49,721 nucleotides of DNA from positions 1 to 49,721 of the forward strand of contig JAGBHI010000085.1 in the NCBI GenBank assembly GCA_017935575.1. The letters run 5' to 3'. The position numbers and the translations under genes were made by a program. Shown in pieces: positions 27,613 to 37,900 of this stretch; the stretch's first letter is position 1, and each line of letters opens with the position of its first letter. Below the pieces are notes generated by a model. That model did not search any database, had not been told where the DNA came from, and saw only the letters and a list, made by a program, of their open reading frames with translations. The DNA comes from Bacteroidales bacterium (lineage in GTDB: Bacteria > Bacteroidota > Bacteroidia > Bacteroidales > G3-4614).

Positions 27613-27735
27613 GTTAGAAGTTGTATAACAAGAGGGATTTCAAGGCTTGCGTAGCCCGAAAAAGCGGAGTTTACTTGGCGTAAATGAGCATTTGAGGGCA
27701 AGCTAACACAGAAATCACCTTGTTAGAGAGCTTCA
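27613..27735 (-). ncRNA. Candidate structured RNA in the oadA 3' region
   Basis: Nested inverted repeats span the whole interval. The outer stem pairs 27617-27632 with 27719-27734 (two mismatches). It continues as GATTTC/GAAATC (27636-27641 with 27711-27716). An inner stem is GCTTGC/GCAAGC (27645-27650 with 27698-27703), with two small hairpins inside (CCG/CGG and TTTAC/GTAAA). On the minus strand it would be the 3' untranslated part of oadA mRNA, just before the terminator. No protein-coding frame is convincing. It may be a dispersed Bacteroidota intergenic element; I cannot assign a known RNA family. Confidence 0.45.
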
Positions 27736-27757
27736 TTTTTCAAATTATTAAGTGCTT

Positions 27758-29620
27758 TTATCCTTCGTACTCAATTAATACCGCGTTGGTAGCAATAACT
27801 TGTCCGGGTTCAATAAATACGCGTTTAATAACACCGTTACGTTCGGCAATAATGCTGTTCTCCATCTTCATTGCCTCAAACACAAACAATTCATCTCCAC
27901 GTTTTACAGTATCACCGGGTTTAACGGCAACCGAAAGCACTGTACCGCCCATAGGAATTGTAACAGTAGGACCTGTAATTGGCTCCTCTTCAACTTCGGG
28001 CTCTTCGACAACAACCTCTTCAACTTTAGGTTTACTTGCCTCAAACTCCTCTGCACGGCGATTTTTTAGGAATGTTGCACCAACAGCGGGGAATAGCTGA
28101 AGAAGAAGATAATCGTTATCATCTTTTGCAAGTTTAACACCTCCAAACTCCGGTAACTCGGGGTTCTCAGGAGCTTTATATGAAGCAATATCGTAAGGAA
28201 CCTCCTCGGCACTACCTGTAATCTTCTCGCGGAACTCAGGCGATATTGCAACAGGAGTTTTACCATACTCTCCCTTTATAAGATTTACAAATTGGTTTGT
28301 TACCATTGTATAGTCAGGATTGCCTTTTTTACGGTCAAGAGCAAGGTTTACAGCCTGACTACCTACAATCTGAGATGTAGGAGTTACCAAAGGCACAAGA
28401 CCTGCAGCACGACGCACCTCAGGGATAAGAGCCATTGCATCGTTAAGAATATCCTCTGCACCAAGGCTACGAAGTTGAGCAACCATATTGCTATACATAC
28501 CACCGGGAACCTCAGCATTCTTAACAATCTCGTTTGGTTTAGGGAAGTTGAAGTATGCCTCAATAGCATGACAAGCATTTAGCAACTCAGCCTCATTATT
28601 TGCTTTTGCAGCCTCAATTGCTCTGTCAAATTGGGCATCAATCTCTGCTGGTATAGTATCCTTCAATGGGTCAAAAGTAATTGGGAAGCTCTTAACCAAA
28701 TCAAAGGCAGCAAGCTCTTTACGGATACCCTCAAGTTTTGTTCTGATTTTACCAACAGCCTCCATATTAGCCTCAACCTCAACTCCCAATTTCTTACAGA
28801 AGATATAAATCAACTCCAATGCAGGAGCAGCTGAGCCACCACCAAAGTACCATATATTAGTATCCAAAATATCAACTCCGTTTATAACAGCCATCAAAGA
28901 TGAAGCAAGACCGTAACCCGGAGTACAGTGAGTGTGGAAATCAATAGGAACATTAACGGCAGCCTTTAATTTGGGAATTAAAGTTGCAATACGTGCAGGA
29001 TTAACCAAACCTGCCATATCCTTAAGGGTGATAATCTTAGCACCCATAGCCTCCATACCCTTAGCCTTCTCAACAAAATATTCGTCGGTAAATATCTTCT
29101 CCTCAACAGCAGGTTTTTTACCAAATAGACGAGCAAAGAAACCAACCTTTTCGGGCTCTGCCGACTTGGGATCAACGGTATAACAAACAGCACCATCGGC
29201 AATACCTCCAACCTCGTTTATCTTTTCAATAGAGCTTTTTACGTTGTTAAGGTCGTTAAGAGCATCAAACACACGCATAATACCCAAACCTTGCTTAACA
29301 GCCTCTTTATAGAAACCATCAATAATTGTATTGGGATATGGAGCATAACCAAATAGGTTACGACCACGAGATAGGGCTGTCAGGTATGAGCGACCCTCAA
29401 TAACTTTACTTATTGAGCTTAGTCTTACCCAAGGGCTCTCATCAAGATAGCGCATAACCGAATCGGGTACTGCACCACCCCATACCTCCATGGCATAGAA
29501 TCCTGCCTCTTTATATATATCAATAACTTGATTTATCTGCTCCCCCGTCATACGGGTAGCGAATAGTGACTGCTGTCCGTCGCGAAGCGTAAGGTCGCGA
29601 ATTTTTAATTTCTTGTTCAT
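27758..29620 (-). CDS. oadA: Oxaloacetate decarboxylase alpha / pyruvate carboxylase subunit B-like protein
   Basis: The 620-residue protein has a TIM-barrel carboxyltransferase domain (about 1-300) with RDGQQS, TLKDMAGL and the metal-binding HTHCTPG. A conserved carboxylase/oxaloacetate decarboxylase middle domain follows (about 310-480), then an acidic proline/valine-rich linker (VEEVVVEEPEVEEEP) and a C-terminal biotinyl domain with EAMKMEN (biotin on Lys585). It moves CO2 between biotin and pyruvate/oxaloacetate. Partner subunits are not encoded nearby, so the full complex is unknown; in Bacteroidales it may feed the succinate pathway. An insertion at about 146-172 (FFARLFGKKP) interrupts the barrel. 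AAGGAG lies six bases before the ATG (29627-29633), an unusually good Shine-Dalgarno for this phylum. Confidence 0.92.
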   Translation of the reverse strand: MNKKLKIRDLTLRDGQQSLFATRMTGEQINQVIDIYKEAGFYAMEVWGGAVPDSVMRYLDESPWVRLSSISKVIEGRSYLTALSRGRNLFGYAPYPNTIIDGFYKEAVKQGLGIMRVFDALNDLNNVKSSIEKINEVGGIADGAVCYTVDPKSAEPEKVGFFARLFGKKPAVEEKIFTDEYFVEKAKGMEAMGAKIITLKDMAGLVNPARIATLIPKLKAAVNVPIDFHTHCTPGYGLASSLMAVINGVDILDTNIWYFGGGSAAPALELIYIFCKKLGVEVEANMEAVGKIRTKLEGIRKELAAFDLVKSFPITFDPLKDTIPAEIDAQFDRAIEAAKANNEAELLNACHAIEAYFNFPKPNEIVKNAEVPGGMYSNMVAQLRSLGAEDILNDAMALIPEVRRAAGLVPLVTPTSQIVGSQAVNLALDRKKGNPDYTMVTNQFVNLIKGEYGKTPVAISPEFREKITGSAEEVPYDIASYKAPENPELPEFGGVKLAKDDNDYLLLQLFPAVGATFLKNRRAEEFEASKPKVEEVVVEEPEVEEEPITGPTVTIPMGGTVLSVAVKPGDTVKRGDELFVFEAMKMENSIIAERNGVIKRVFIEPGQVIATNAVLIEYEG

Positions 29621-29674
29621 AGTGTACTCCTTTCGTTTTTTGGAGTTATTAAATGATTTTAGGTTATAGTCCTA

Positions 29675-29682
29675 CAAAAATA
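29675..29682 (-). promoter_or_regulatory. Putative -7 element for oadA
   Basis: On the minus strand TATTTTTG matches TAnnTTTG exactly, 54 bases before the oadA start. Confidence 0.5.
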
Positions 29683-29754
29683 GAGATGCTTTAGATATAA
29701 AACAAATAAATAAGGAAATTTTTCTTTATTATCTCCCTTATTTATCTCTCAGTT

Positions 29755-29862
29755 ATTAGTCCAATTAGACTAATTAGCCCAATTAGTTCAGCATAGTTAT
29801 CTTAGTCATCTTAGCCACCCTAAAGACCTTAGAGACCCTAATGACCTTAAACTCCCTAATCC
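29755..29862. repeat. Dispersed ATTAG/CTTAG repeat region, copy 2
   Basis: The gene-free stretch 29621-29967 holds the oadA promoter and, from 29755, degenerate short units: ATTAGTCCAATTAGACTAAT, then CTTAGTCATCTTAG and CCTTAGAGACCCTAATGACC. It resembles 16018-16056, 41390-41425 and 41640-41690. The units are not regular enough for a CRISPR. Confidence 0.55.
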
Positions 29863-29865
29863 AAC

Positions 29866-29898
29866 AACAAAGGTTTGCATTTCGTGCAAACCTTTGTT
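29866..29898 (-). terminator. Terminator of argS
   Basis: A perfect 14-bp stem (29866-29879 and 29885-29898, loop of 5) lies 69 bases past the argS stop. Its core AAAGGTTTGCA is the same as in the hairpin behind FKBP at 2336-2363. Confidence 0.75.
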
Positions 29899-29967
29899 TA
29901 TCTAATATCTAAAAACTAACAACTACCCCAACGGGGTGGCGTTAGCCAACAACTAACAACTGAGAAA
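29899..29967 (-). repeat. 3' composite repeat element, copy 2
   Basis: On the minus strand, directly after argS, come AGTTGTTAGTTGTTGGCTAA, a mini-hairpin ACCCC/GGGGT (plus strand ACCCCAACGGGGT), TTGTTAG, and TTAGATAAAC leading into the terminator. The mini-hairpin keeps its pairing but differs in sequence from the CCCTACGGG form of the other copies. Confidence 0.6.
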
Positions 29968-31752
29968 CTACATTCTCTCAGGAACATCAATGCCCAACAA
30001 CTTCATGCCGTTGCGAATAATCTTTGCAGTATTAACCGATAGCAACAAGCGGAAGGCACGTTTGCTCTCATCTTCTTCGCGAAGGATTGAGAAGTCGTGA
30101 TAAAATTGGTTATACTCTTTAACCAAGTCATAGGTGTAGTTTGCGATAAGAGCAGGACTGTAAGTAGCTGCTGCATCTTTAAGCACGTTCTTGAACTCAG
30201 CCAAACGTTGAATTAGAGAGACCTCTTTCTCTGAAATCTCAACATCACCATCTATTTGAGTAGGAATTTCAATACCGCTCTCTGCTGCTTTACGCAAAAC
30301 AGAACTAATACGAGCGTGAGTATATTGAATGAAAGGTCCCGTATTACCGTTAAAGTCAATTGACTCTTTAGGGTTAAATGTCATGTTCTTGCGAGGGTCA
30401 ACCTTCAAGATAAAATATTTCAAAGCACCCAAACCTGTCATTTCAGATATTGCAGCAGCCTCTTCTGCCGAACAACCATCAAGTTTGCCAAGTTCAGCCG
30501 AAGTTTCACGAGCAGTAGCAACCATTTCGTCCATAAGATCGTCAGCATCAACCACTGTACCCTCACGCGATTTCATTTTGCCCTCAGGCAACTCAACCAT
30601 ACCGTATGAGAAGTGAACAAGATCCTTACCCCATGAGAAGCCAAGTTTATCCAAAAGAATTGACAACACTTGGAAGTGGTAATTTTGCTCGTTACCCACA
30701 ACGTAAATCATCTTATCAATGGGATAATCAATGAAACGAAGTTTTGCTGTACCAATATCCTGAGTCATATAAACCGAAGTACCATCGGCACGAAGCAAAA
30801 GTTTTTCGTCCAAACCTTCCCCTGTAAGGTCAGCCCAAACCGAACCATCGGGACGACGATACATAATACCCTTCTCCAAACCTTCAAGAACTTTATCTTT
30901 ACCTTCAAGGTATGTCTCTGACTCGTAATATATCTTATCAAAATCAACACCCATACGTTTGTATGTAGCATCAAATCCTGCATATACCCACTCATTCATC
31001 ATACGCCAAACCGAGCGGACACTTTCATCGCCTGCCTCCCAACGACGCAACATCTCGCGAGCCTCAAGCATCAAAGGCGAAGCTGCTTCAGCCTCCTCCT
31101 TAGTCATACCTTTAGCCTCCAACTCTTTAACTTCAGCTTTGTAGTGTTTATCAAACAATACATAAAAATCACCTATAAGGTGGTCGCCTTTCTTTCCTGC
31201 CTTTTCGGGAGTAACACCCTCTCCCCATTTTTGCCAAGCCAACATCGACTTACAGATGTGAATACCACGGTCATTAACAATATTAGTTTTAACAACCTTG
31301 TTACCGTCGGCAGCCAATATTTGAGAAAGGCTAAAGCCTAAAAGGTTATTTCGCACATGTCCTAAGTGCAAAGGCTTGTTTGTATTAGGAGATGAATACT
31401 CAATCATTACCAGCGACGACTTCTCAGTTACAGGCGTAAAACCATATTTATCATCAGCTGCAATTGCGTTAAGTTGCTCAATCCAAGAGTTACCTGCAAT
31501 TGATAGGTTCAAGAACCCTTTAACCACATTAAAACCTGACACCAAATCAGAATTGGCAACAAGCCACTCTCCCACCTCAGTAGCAGTAGCCTCCGGAGAT
31601 TTTTTAGAAACCTTTAAAAAGGGGAAGACCACAAGAGTAAGATTACCCTCAAACTCCTTTTTGGTTTTTTGCAACTGTATAGCAGGATTCTCCTTATCAA
31701 TACCATAAAGCGCATTAAGCGCAGTGGCAGTTATTTCAGTTATTTTATCCAT
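29968..31752 (-). CDS. argS: Arginine--tRNA ligase
   Basis: The 594-residue class I synthetase has the N-terminal additional domain (about 1-105), the HIGH motif as HLGH at 129-132 in SSPNTNKPLHLGH, a KMSKS-like segment GKMKSREGT (about 391-399), and the C-terminal DALR anticodon-binding region with YTHARISSVLRKA. It charges tRNA-Arg in the cytoplasm. Length and motifs are normal for the Bacteroidota form. It is monocistronic, with a -7 promoter element at 31776-31783 and a perfect hairpin terminator. A composite repeat follows the stop. Confidence 0.97.
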   Translation of the reverse strand: MDKITEITATALNALYGIDKENPAIQLQKTKKEFEGNLTLVVFPFLKVSKKSPEATATEVGEWLVANSDLVSGFNVVKGFLNLSIAGNSWIEQLNAIAADDKYGFTPVTEKSSLVMIEYSSPNTNKPLHLGHVRNNLLGFSLSQILAADGNKVVKTNIVNDRGIHICKSMLAWQKWGEGVTPEKAGKKGDHLIGDFYVLFDKHYKAEVKELEAKGMTKEEAEAASPLMLEAREMLRRWEAGDESVRSVWRMMNEWVYAGFDATYKRMGVDFDKIYYESETYLEGKDKVLEGLEKGIMYRRPDGSVWADLTGEGLDEKLLLRADGTSVYMTQDIGTAKLRFIDYPIDKMIYVVGNEQNYHFQVLSILLDKLGFSWGKDLVHFSYGMVELPEGKMKSREGTVVDADDLMDEMVATARETSAELGKLDGCSAEEAAAISEMTGLGALKYFILKVDPRKNMTFNPKESIDFNGNTGPFIQYTHARISSVLRKAAESGIEIPTQIDGDVEISEKEVSLIQRLAEFKNVLKDAAATYSPALIANYTYDLVKEYNQFYHDFSILREEDESKRAFRLLLSVNTAKIIRNGMKLLGIDVPERM

Positions 31753-31775
31753 TTGAATTATCTTAATTATAATTG

Positions 31776-31783
31776 CAAAAATA
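31776..31783 (-). promoter_or_regulatory. Putative -7 element for argS
   Basis: TATTTTTG on the minus strand matches TAnnTTTG, 23 bases before the start codon. Two direct copies of ACTTTTGCAGA lie just upstream (31793-31823 region). Confidence 0.5.
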
Positions 31784-31925
31784 GCCTCTATTTCTGCAAA
31801 AGTTTATCATCTGCAAAAGTAGTTATAATTTTTGAGTTTTATCTCTTTTTAGTTAACGAAGTTGTTGGGATATATAATTAGGAATGAGGAATGAGAAACA
31901 ATTACTAATTCCTACTACCAACAAA

Positions 31926-31956
31926 CAAAGGGTTGCCCTCGAAGGACAACCCTTTG
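31926..31956 (-). terminator. Terminator of the first giant sialidase gene
   Basis: CAAAGGGTTG (31926-31935) pairs with CAACCCTTTG (31947-31956); two further pairs form across one mismatch around a TCGAA loop. It lies 32 bases past the stop. The hairpin closely matches the one after the second giant gene (41738-41769). Perfect 11-base inverted repeats flank it at 31876-31886 and 31968-31978. Confidence 0.7.
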
Positions 31957-31988
31957 CTCATATAAAACATTCCTAATTTCTAATTTAA

Positions 31989-34900
31989 TTAAGGGATAAC
32001 TACTTTAACAGCTTCAGTTCCCACTTTAACCACTACAACACCTGTTGCTGTAGTTTCAATGGTTGTTACGCCATCTTCTGCCTCAGCAGTTGCCAATACA
32101 GTACCATTTATAGTGTAAAGGGTTACTGTTTCGCCTGTCTCAGTACCATATATTGTTAGGTTATCACCATTAACAACAACTTTAATATCTGATGTTGATA
32201 TGGTGTTATCCTCAATACCTGTTGGCTCGGTCATTGAGATTGTGAAGCGGTTAGCGATTGTTGTTTTGGGCGATGCTTCAAATGTATAATCTTCATCGTT
32301 CAAGCAAACAACCTCATCTGTTACGGCATCTTTCAAGTAGATGTTAACATCGCCATCAACACGACTCAACGAAATAGTTTGAGTACTCTTAACTCCTGTG
32401 TAAACTGTCAAAGGCATTTCGGTTGGTTCGGGTTGAACAGTGATTGAAGCCTCAGATCCTGCAACGTTTACTGACATAGTTGCCTCGTTATTGCTTGTGG
32501 GTTCCAAATACCAAGCATCTTCGTTTACAACAAAGTTTTCAGACGCCTCATCGCTTAACATAATCTTAACACTCTCCTCATCATTGATTGCTAAATATGC
32601 TCTACCATATACACTTTGAGCCATTTTTGTTCTTGAAGAAGCAGCCAAAGGAGTTATTACAATATTCTGCTCAGCAATATCTCCCAAATTAGCTTGGAAC
32701 ATTACAGATTGGAACGCTGCAATAGTTGGGGCCTCAATTTGAGATACAGGTATATACTTGTAACCATCGTGATAGTAAAGTATATAATCAATACCATCGC
32801 TATGTGTCAAATATGGTGAGCCAAGATGTTGCCAATCATCATCAAATGGGTGAGTTTCACCTACTGTACTACGATAGTTAATAGCTCTAACCGATTTAGG
32901 ATTACCATCTTGCTCATATTTAATTTCACGTGTAACAGCGGGTTGTCCCGGCTGAGCTTGCTCGGCATAGAACGATTTAAATCTAAGTTTCATCTTATGA
33001 TCACCGTTGTCATGTTTAACATTTCCTACTACAACAAATCCTTTATTTGCAAAAATCATACCACCTGTTCCAGATAATTTTTGCCAGTTTTTACCATAGT
33101 ATTGTGTTCCACATGCACGTGTAGCACTATTATAGAGCAATATCCTTATATCTTGTTCAAGCGTTGCAGGCTTCCAGGTTCCTGTTGATTGGTCATAATA
33201 TTCAACATTTATACCCGGATCAAAGTCAAATGGCATTGATAAGAAGTTATAGAAAGCAGGCTTAGATCCATTACCATCTTTATCATAAGGAAGCATAATC
33301 TCTTTCTCTACCTCAACCAATACTCCCTCTTCGGGAAGAACAGAAGCATAAGATATTGTTGTAGCATTAAAATCAACATCTGACTTCAACTTAACGGTTT
33401 TAACAAGGTCTGTTTCGGGAAGAAGAATATTTGTTCCACACTCCAACATCTCAATATCAATACCTGAGATATTTCCTCCAACTGCCTCAATTGCAATTTC
33501 ACCTGCAGCATTCATCTTAGCCTCAACAGGTACAGTCTCTCCTGCAGTCATATTTTTAGTAGTTCCTCCTACAGCCAAGAAACAATCTTCGGTTGTTGTT
33601 ACAGATACTGCAATATTTTTACCCTCTGTTCCGTAAAGTTTAATCTTCTCCTCTTTTGGAGCAACGGTAAATACGAAATCGACATATTCTCCAACTCCAT
33701 AGGTATCATAATAAGTTACATCTATTGTTTCACCACTTGCAGGCTGTGTTTGTTTATTTGAAGCAATTGCTCTGATGATTATAGAGTTTCCTGTATTTAA
33801 TTGATACAAATCGGCAATATCAAATGAGAGTGTGAAATTATTACCATCTCGTGTGTAGGTTTTATTCTCATTTGTTAAGAATGTCGCGTATGCGTCCATA
33901 TCAACAGCACCTGTTGTATTAGAGGTTAACAAAGGAGCAGATTTAACTACGTCATTATCTAATACATCTAATCGCCATATTGTCAAACCGTAATTACTCA
34001 TTTCGTAGGTTATGTCGAAAGTAAATTCTGGTGTTGAAGTAATAGGTATTGCATCTAATACAACTTTTTGACCTCTGCTGAATTGATAATCTACAACTCC
34101 ATTTTCTATTCCGGTTCCATTCTTAATTTCAGCGGCAATAATTGTTGAAGCATTCTCATCTGATGTAATTATAGGAGCATCTACTGTTGAAGAGGCAGAA
34201 GCTACATAGTATTTAGCACTATATATTGTTCCATTCTCTCCTACTCTTGCTTTTATATCAATCTCTCCCGATTTATAAGTATTCAAAGCAATAGTTCCAC
34301 CACTCTTCAATGTTGGGTCATAACTATTGGGGTCTGTACCATCAATAGTATAATAGATTGTTGCCTCTTCGTCGGGATAAGTGAGAGTTATCTCTGCATT
34401 ATCTTCAATATGGAAGAAAGTTCCTCCGGGAGCAGTAAATGTTATATAGTCTCTATCTTCACGAACACGTATCGCAAAGTCGTATGCTCGTCCCTGATTT
34501 ATTACACGTTCTCCGGCGTCTAAGGTTTCATCAACAAGATCTTGAGTCCAATCTAATTCAGCCTGTAATATTGTTGGGTCGTAATATACAACACGCATAC
34601 GGTATAATCCAGGTTGAATATTTTCGGGAATTGTTATTTGACGATTGTATCCATCGGGTAAGATATAGTCCGGATTTGGATATGTATTATCAACTTTATT
34701 GTAATTCTCTCCATCGTCCATAAAGTCGCGGTCATTATTCCAATCGACATATATTGCTTGTTGTGTCTCGTTTAACTCAGGTTGCGCTATATAACCGCTC
34801 ACTGTTATTGGTTGTAACCACGCCTTAAAGTTCAAATCAAGGGTTGTTGTTCCTACCAATACTTTAATAGTGTTACCTGTTTCATCAATTAAGGCTCCTG

Positions 34901-37900
34901 TTGTGGTTGGAACTGCCTCACCATCTAACGTTCTTGCATATGCTGTACTCTCTGCATCTACACGTTGTAATCCTATCTCCTCTTGAGTATCAAATACAAC
35001 TGTTGTCAATTCATTTTCAGTATCTTTTCCTGCAACTGCTGTTACCGATGCCAAATAGCGGTTAGCCCTCTCCTCAAATGCCACTTTGTCCTGAGCCAAA
35101 GCATAGTACATTGCCATTTCGATATAGACCTTCTCAAACTCAGCAATGTAATTCTCGCTCTTCATTATGACAGTTTCGTAGATTGCTTCTGTTGAAATTG
35201 TTTTACCATTCAAAGTCCATTGAATGAATTTATATCCTGTTTTAGGCTCAGCCACAAGTGTTGCAGTAGTAGCATTCTTAAATACTCCCTCGCCTAAACC
35301 ACCTTCAATACGAACAGTACCCCACTCTCCGTTATTTGATGTAGCAGTTACATTCCAAACTCTTACAAGGTTTGCAGTATATGTTTTATCTCCCTCGGTC
35401 TTATCAATTATAGTTGGCTCAGAAGATATCACATTTCCATCTTTATCTGTCCAATTTTCAAATACATATCCTGTTTTAGGTTGAACTGTAATTTCTATTG
35501 CGCCTTCGGTTGTAAGAGATGTATTAGACTCTTCATTCATCAATATTGTAGCCGACTCAGCAGGCTCAACATTAACATTGATAGTACGTGAAGGAACACA
35601 ACCGTCAATTACGAATACAAAGTCAAGATAACCTCCTTGTGATAAAGATGCCTTACAAGCATCACCAGCGAAAGATCCAGAAGTTGAACGAATTACAACT
35701 ATATCGCCGTTTTTATGGGCATTACCTATTGTAATTGGGAATGAGGCTGTGCTCTCTGAAGTAGATATTTTATCGTCATTTTGCATATTAGTGAATGCCA
35801 AACCTGCAGAAGCACTTCCCTCGTATGGACCATATAGAGTTTCAAATCCATCGCCTTCATTAATAAACAACTCTACATCGCCCCAGTTTTTCATATACTC
35901 AATATTCAATGTAAAGGTTGCTCCCGGTTCAATAGTAATTGCTTTTGTAGCACCCCATTGTGCAGGCTCACCTAAATCGATCTGAACCTCACTCGCATTC
36001 TTCATATTAAATACAGTACCTACTATATCACCATTCGCAACTCCATCTCCATCGGTTATTGATGCTGATTTAACTGTAAATACATTTCCACTAAGTTGGA
36101 AAGTTGGTTTACATATTTGAGCATAAGCCTCAGGAGCGAAATATGCCTCAACCTCGTATGTTCCTAATTCTACATCAATTGTAGTAGTCGATTTCAATCT
36201 GATTTGGTTAGTTGCTGTGTTTTTAACAACCCAACGGTCAAAGATATAACCCTCATCAGCAACTGCAGTTAATTGAACTGTTTCTCCTGCATTTCCTGAT
36301 ATGCTACCATTAACCTCCTCTCCATCTTTAGTAACCTTACCGAAAGTAGAAGGCACTGTAACATTCACTGCCAATTGCGCAACATATTTTGCTGTTAGGC
36401 TTAAAGGCTCATTTATATTTTCAGCTAAGTATTCAAGATTGGTACTTACTTGTTCCTCTCCTTTATACCAACCAATGAAATTATAACCTGCATTTGGTGT
36501 AGATGCTGTAAATGTTGCAGATCCTCCTATCTCAACCGAAGATGCAGATACTGTTGCTGTACCGGCTTCGGCAGGAGATGCTGTTGCTGTTAGAGGATAA
36601 CCCATTGCTACTACACTTATGGCAGAAGAGAAGCTTCCATTGTCATATGGTTTTAATGCACCATCAAAACGATAGTCATTTCCTATTTTAATTACAAAAA
36701 CTCCGCTCTCGGCAACGTCACCGTCTGTCTTATGGCCTCTTAACAGAACTGTTAGATATATTTTTCCAAACAAACTTTCGTTAGATTCTGTTACATCTGC
36801 ATTTACATTATTATATAATTTGGTTAGAGAGAATTTTGTTTTATCACTTGCTTCTGCTTCTATACCATCAGGACTTGCATCAGAGTAACTTGATGTTCCA
36901 TAACCTGGGAACGCCATATAATTTCCGTCTGATGTGCGGAACATAAAGTAATTGCCATTTACTTCGCATGTGAATTTTGCTGTTTCAGGTAATACTGTTT
37001 CTCCTTTAGTATATGGTGCAACTGCTAATGTTCCTCCATTGTTATATATATAATATTGTGTTCCGTGACCTACTATAAATGAGTAGAGGACTCCATTTGT
37101 AGGTAACTCTACATCTGTTGTTGTATAGTAAGCATCAATTGCAGATTGTAATGCTAATCCATTTACTACACTTGCATCAGCCTCTGCAGCATTAATTGCA
37201 TTTTGCAATGTTGTGCGAGCAGAAGCATTTGCTTTAGGATAACCTACTCCTGTTTTGTTTATAAGAGTTTTTGCAGTTTCTATTGTTTGTTCAACATCTG
37301 ATGATACAATATTAATATAATATACATTACTATAATTGCTACCATTAGTATAAGTTCCACAAATAGGATCAGCACCAAATGCATCAAATGCTCCATTTGA
37401 TTGTGCAACAATTAAAGATCCATCAGTTGTTCCATCATCACGTTTACCTACCAAGCAGTATGTTCCCTCCTTTGTTGAGTTTGCATCATTTATTAACCAA
37501 TCGCAATATGTAGCATTATATGATGATAGCGTTCCTTTATTACCGTTATGAGAATAATTTGCTCCATCAGTTGCACGCCATATCATATATTCGTTTGTAG
37601 CAATATTCTTAAATGAGTATTTGCCATTAGCTTGTTTTGTACATAAGAACTGTGCAGATGCTCCAATACTCTCGGCTGTTTGAGAAGTTGTTCCCAACGA
37701 CAAAACGCTACCGGTTATATATAAAGCTCGCTGGTCTCCATTTGACTGAATATTTGTAAATGTTACAATTTTACCGTCCCATGGGTCGGCATTTAATACA
37801 GTATATATAGCATCTACCTCTTCAGTAGTAGGATTATTTCCCATTGCAGTAATATCTGCCTTTAACTCATTTTTAGTTGCAGTTGGGAGATTTGAAGCAT

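Noticed and set aside
27613..27735. Possible tRNA or tmRNA
   Set aside because: The nested stems do not form a cloverleaf, and no TTC-type T-loop or acceptor end is seen.
29755..29862. Possible CRISPR array
   Set aside because: Units are short, degenerate and without spacers of constant length; no cas genes are present.
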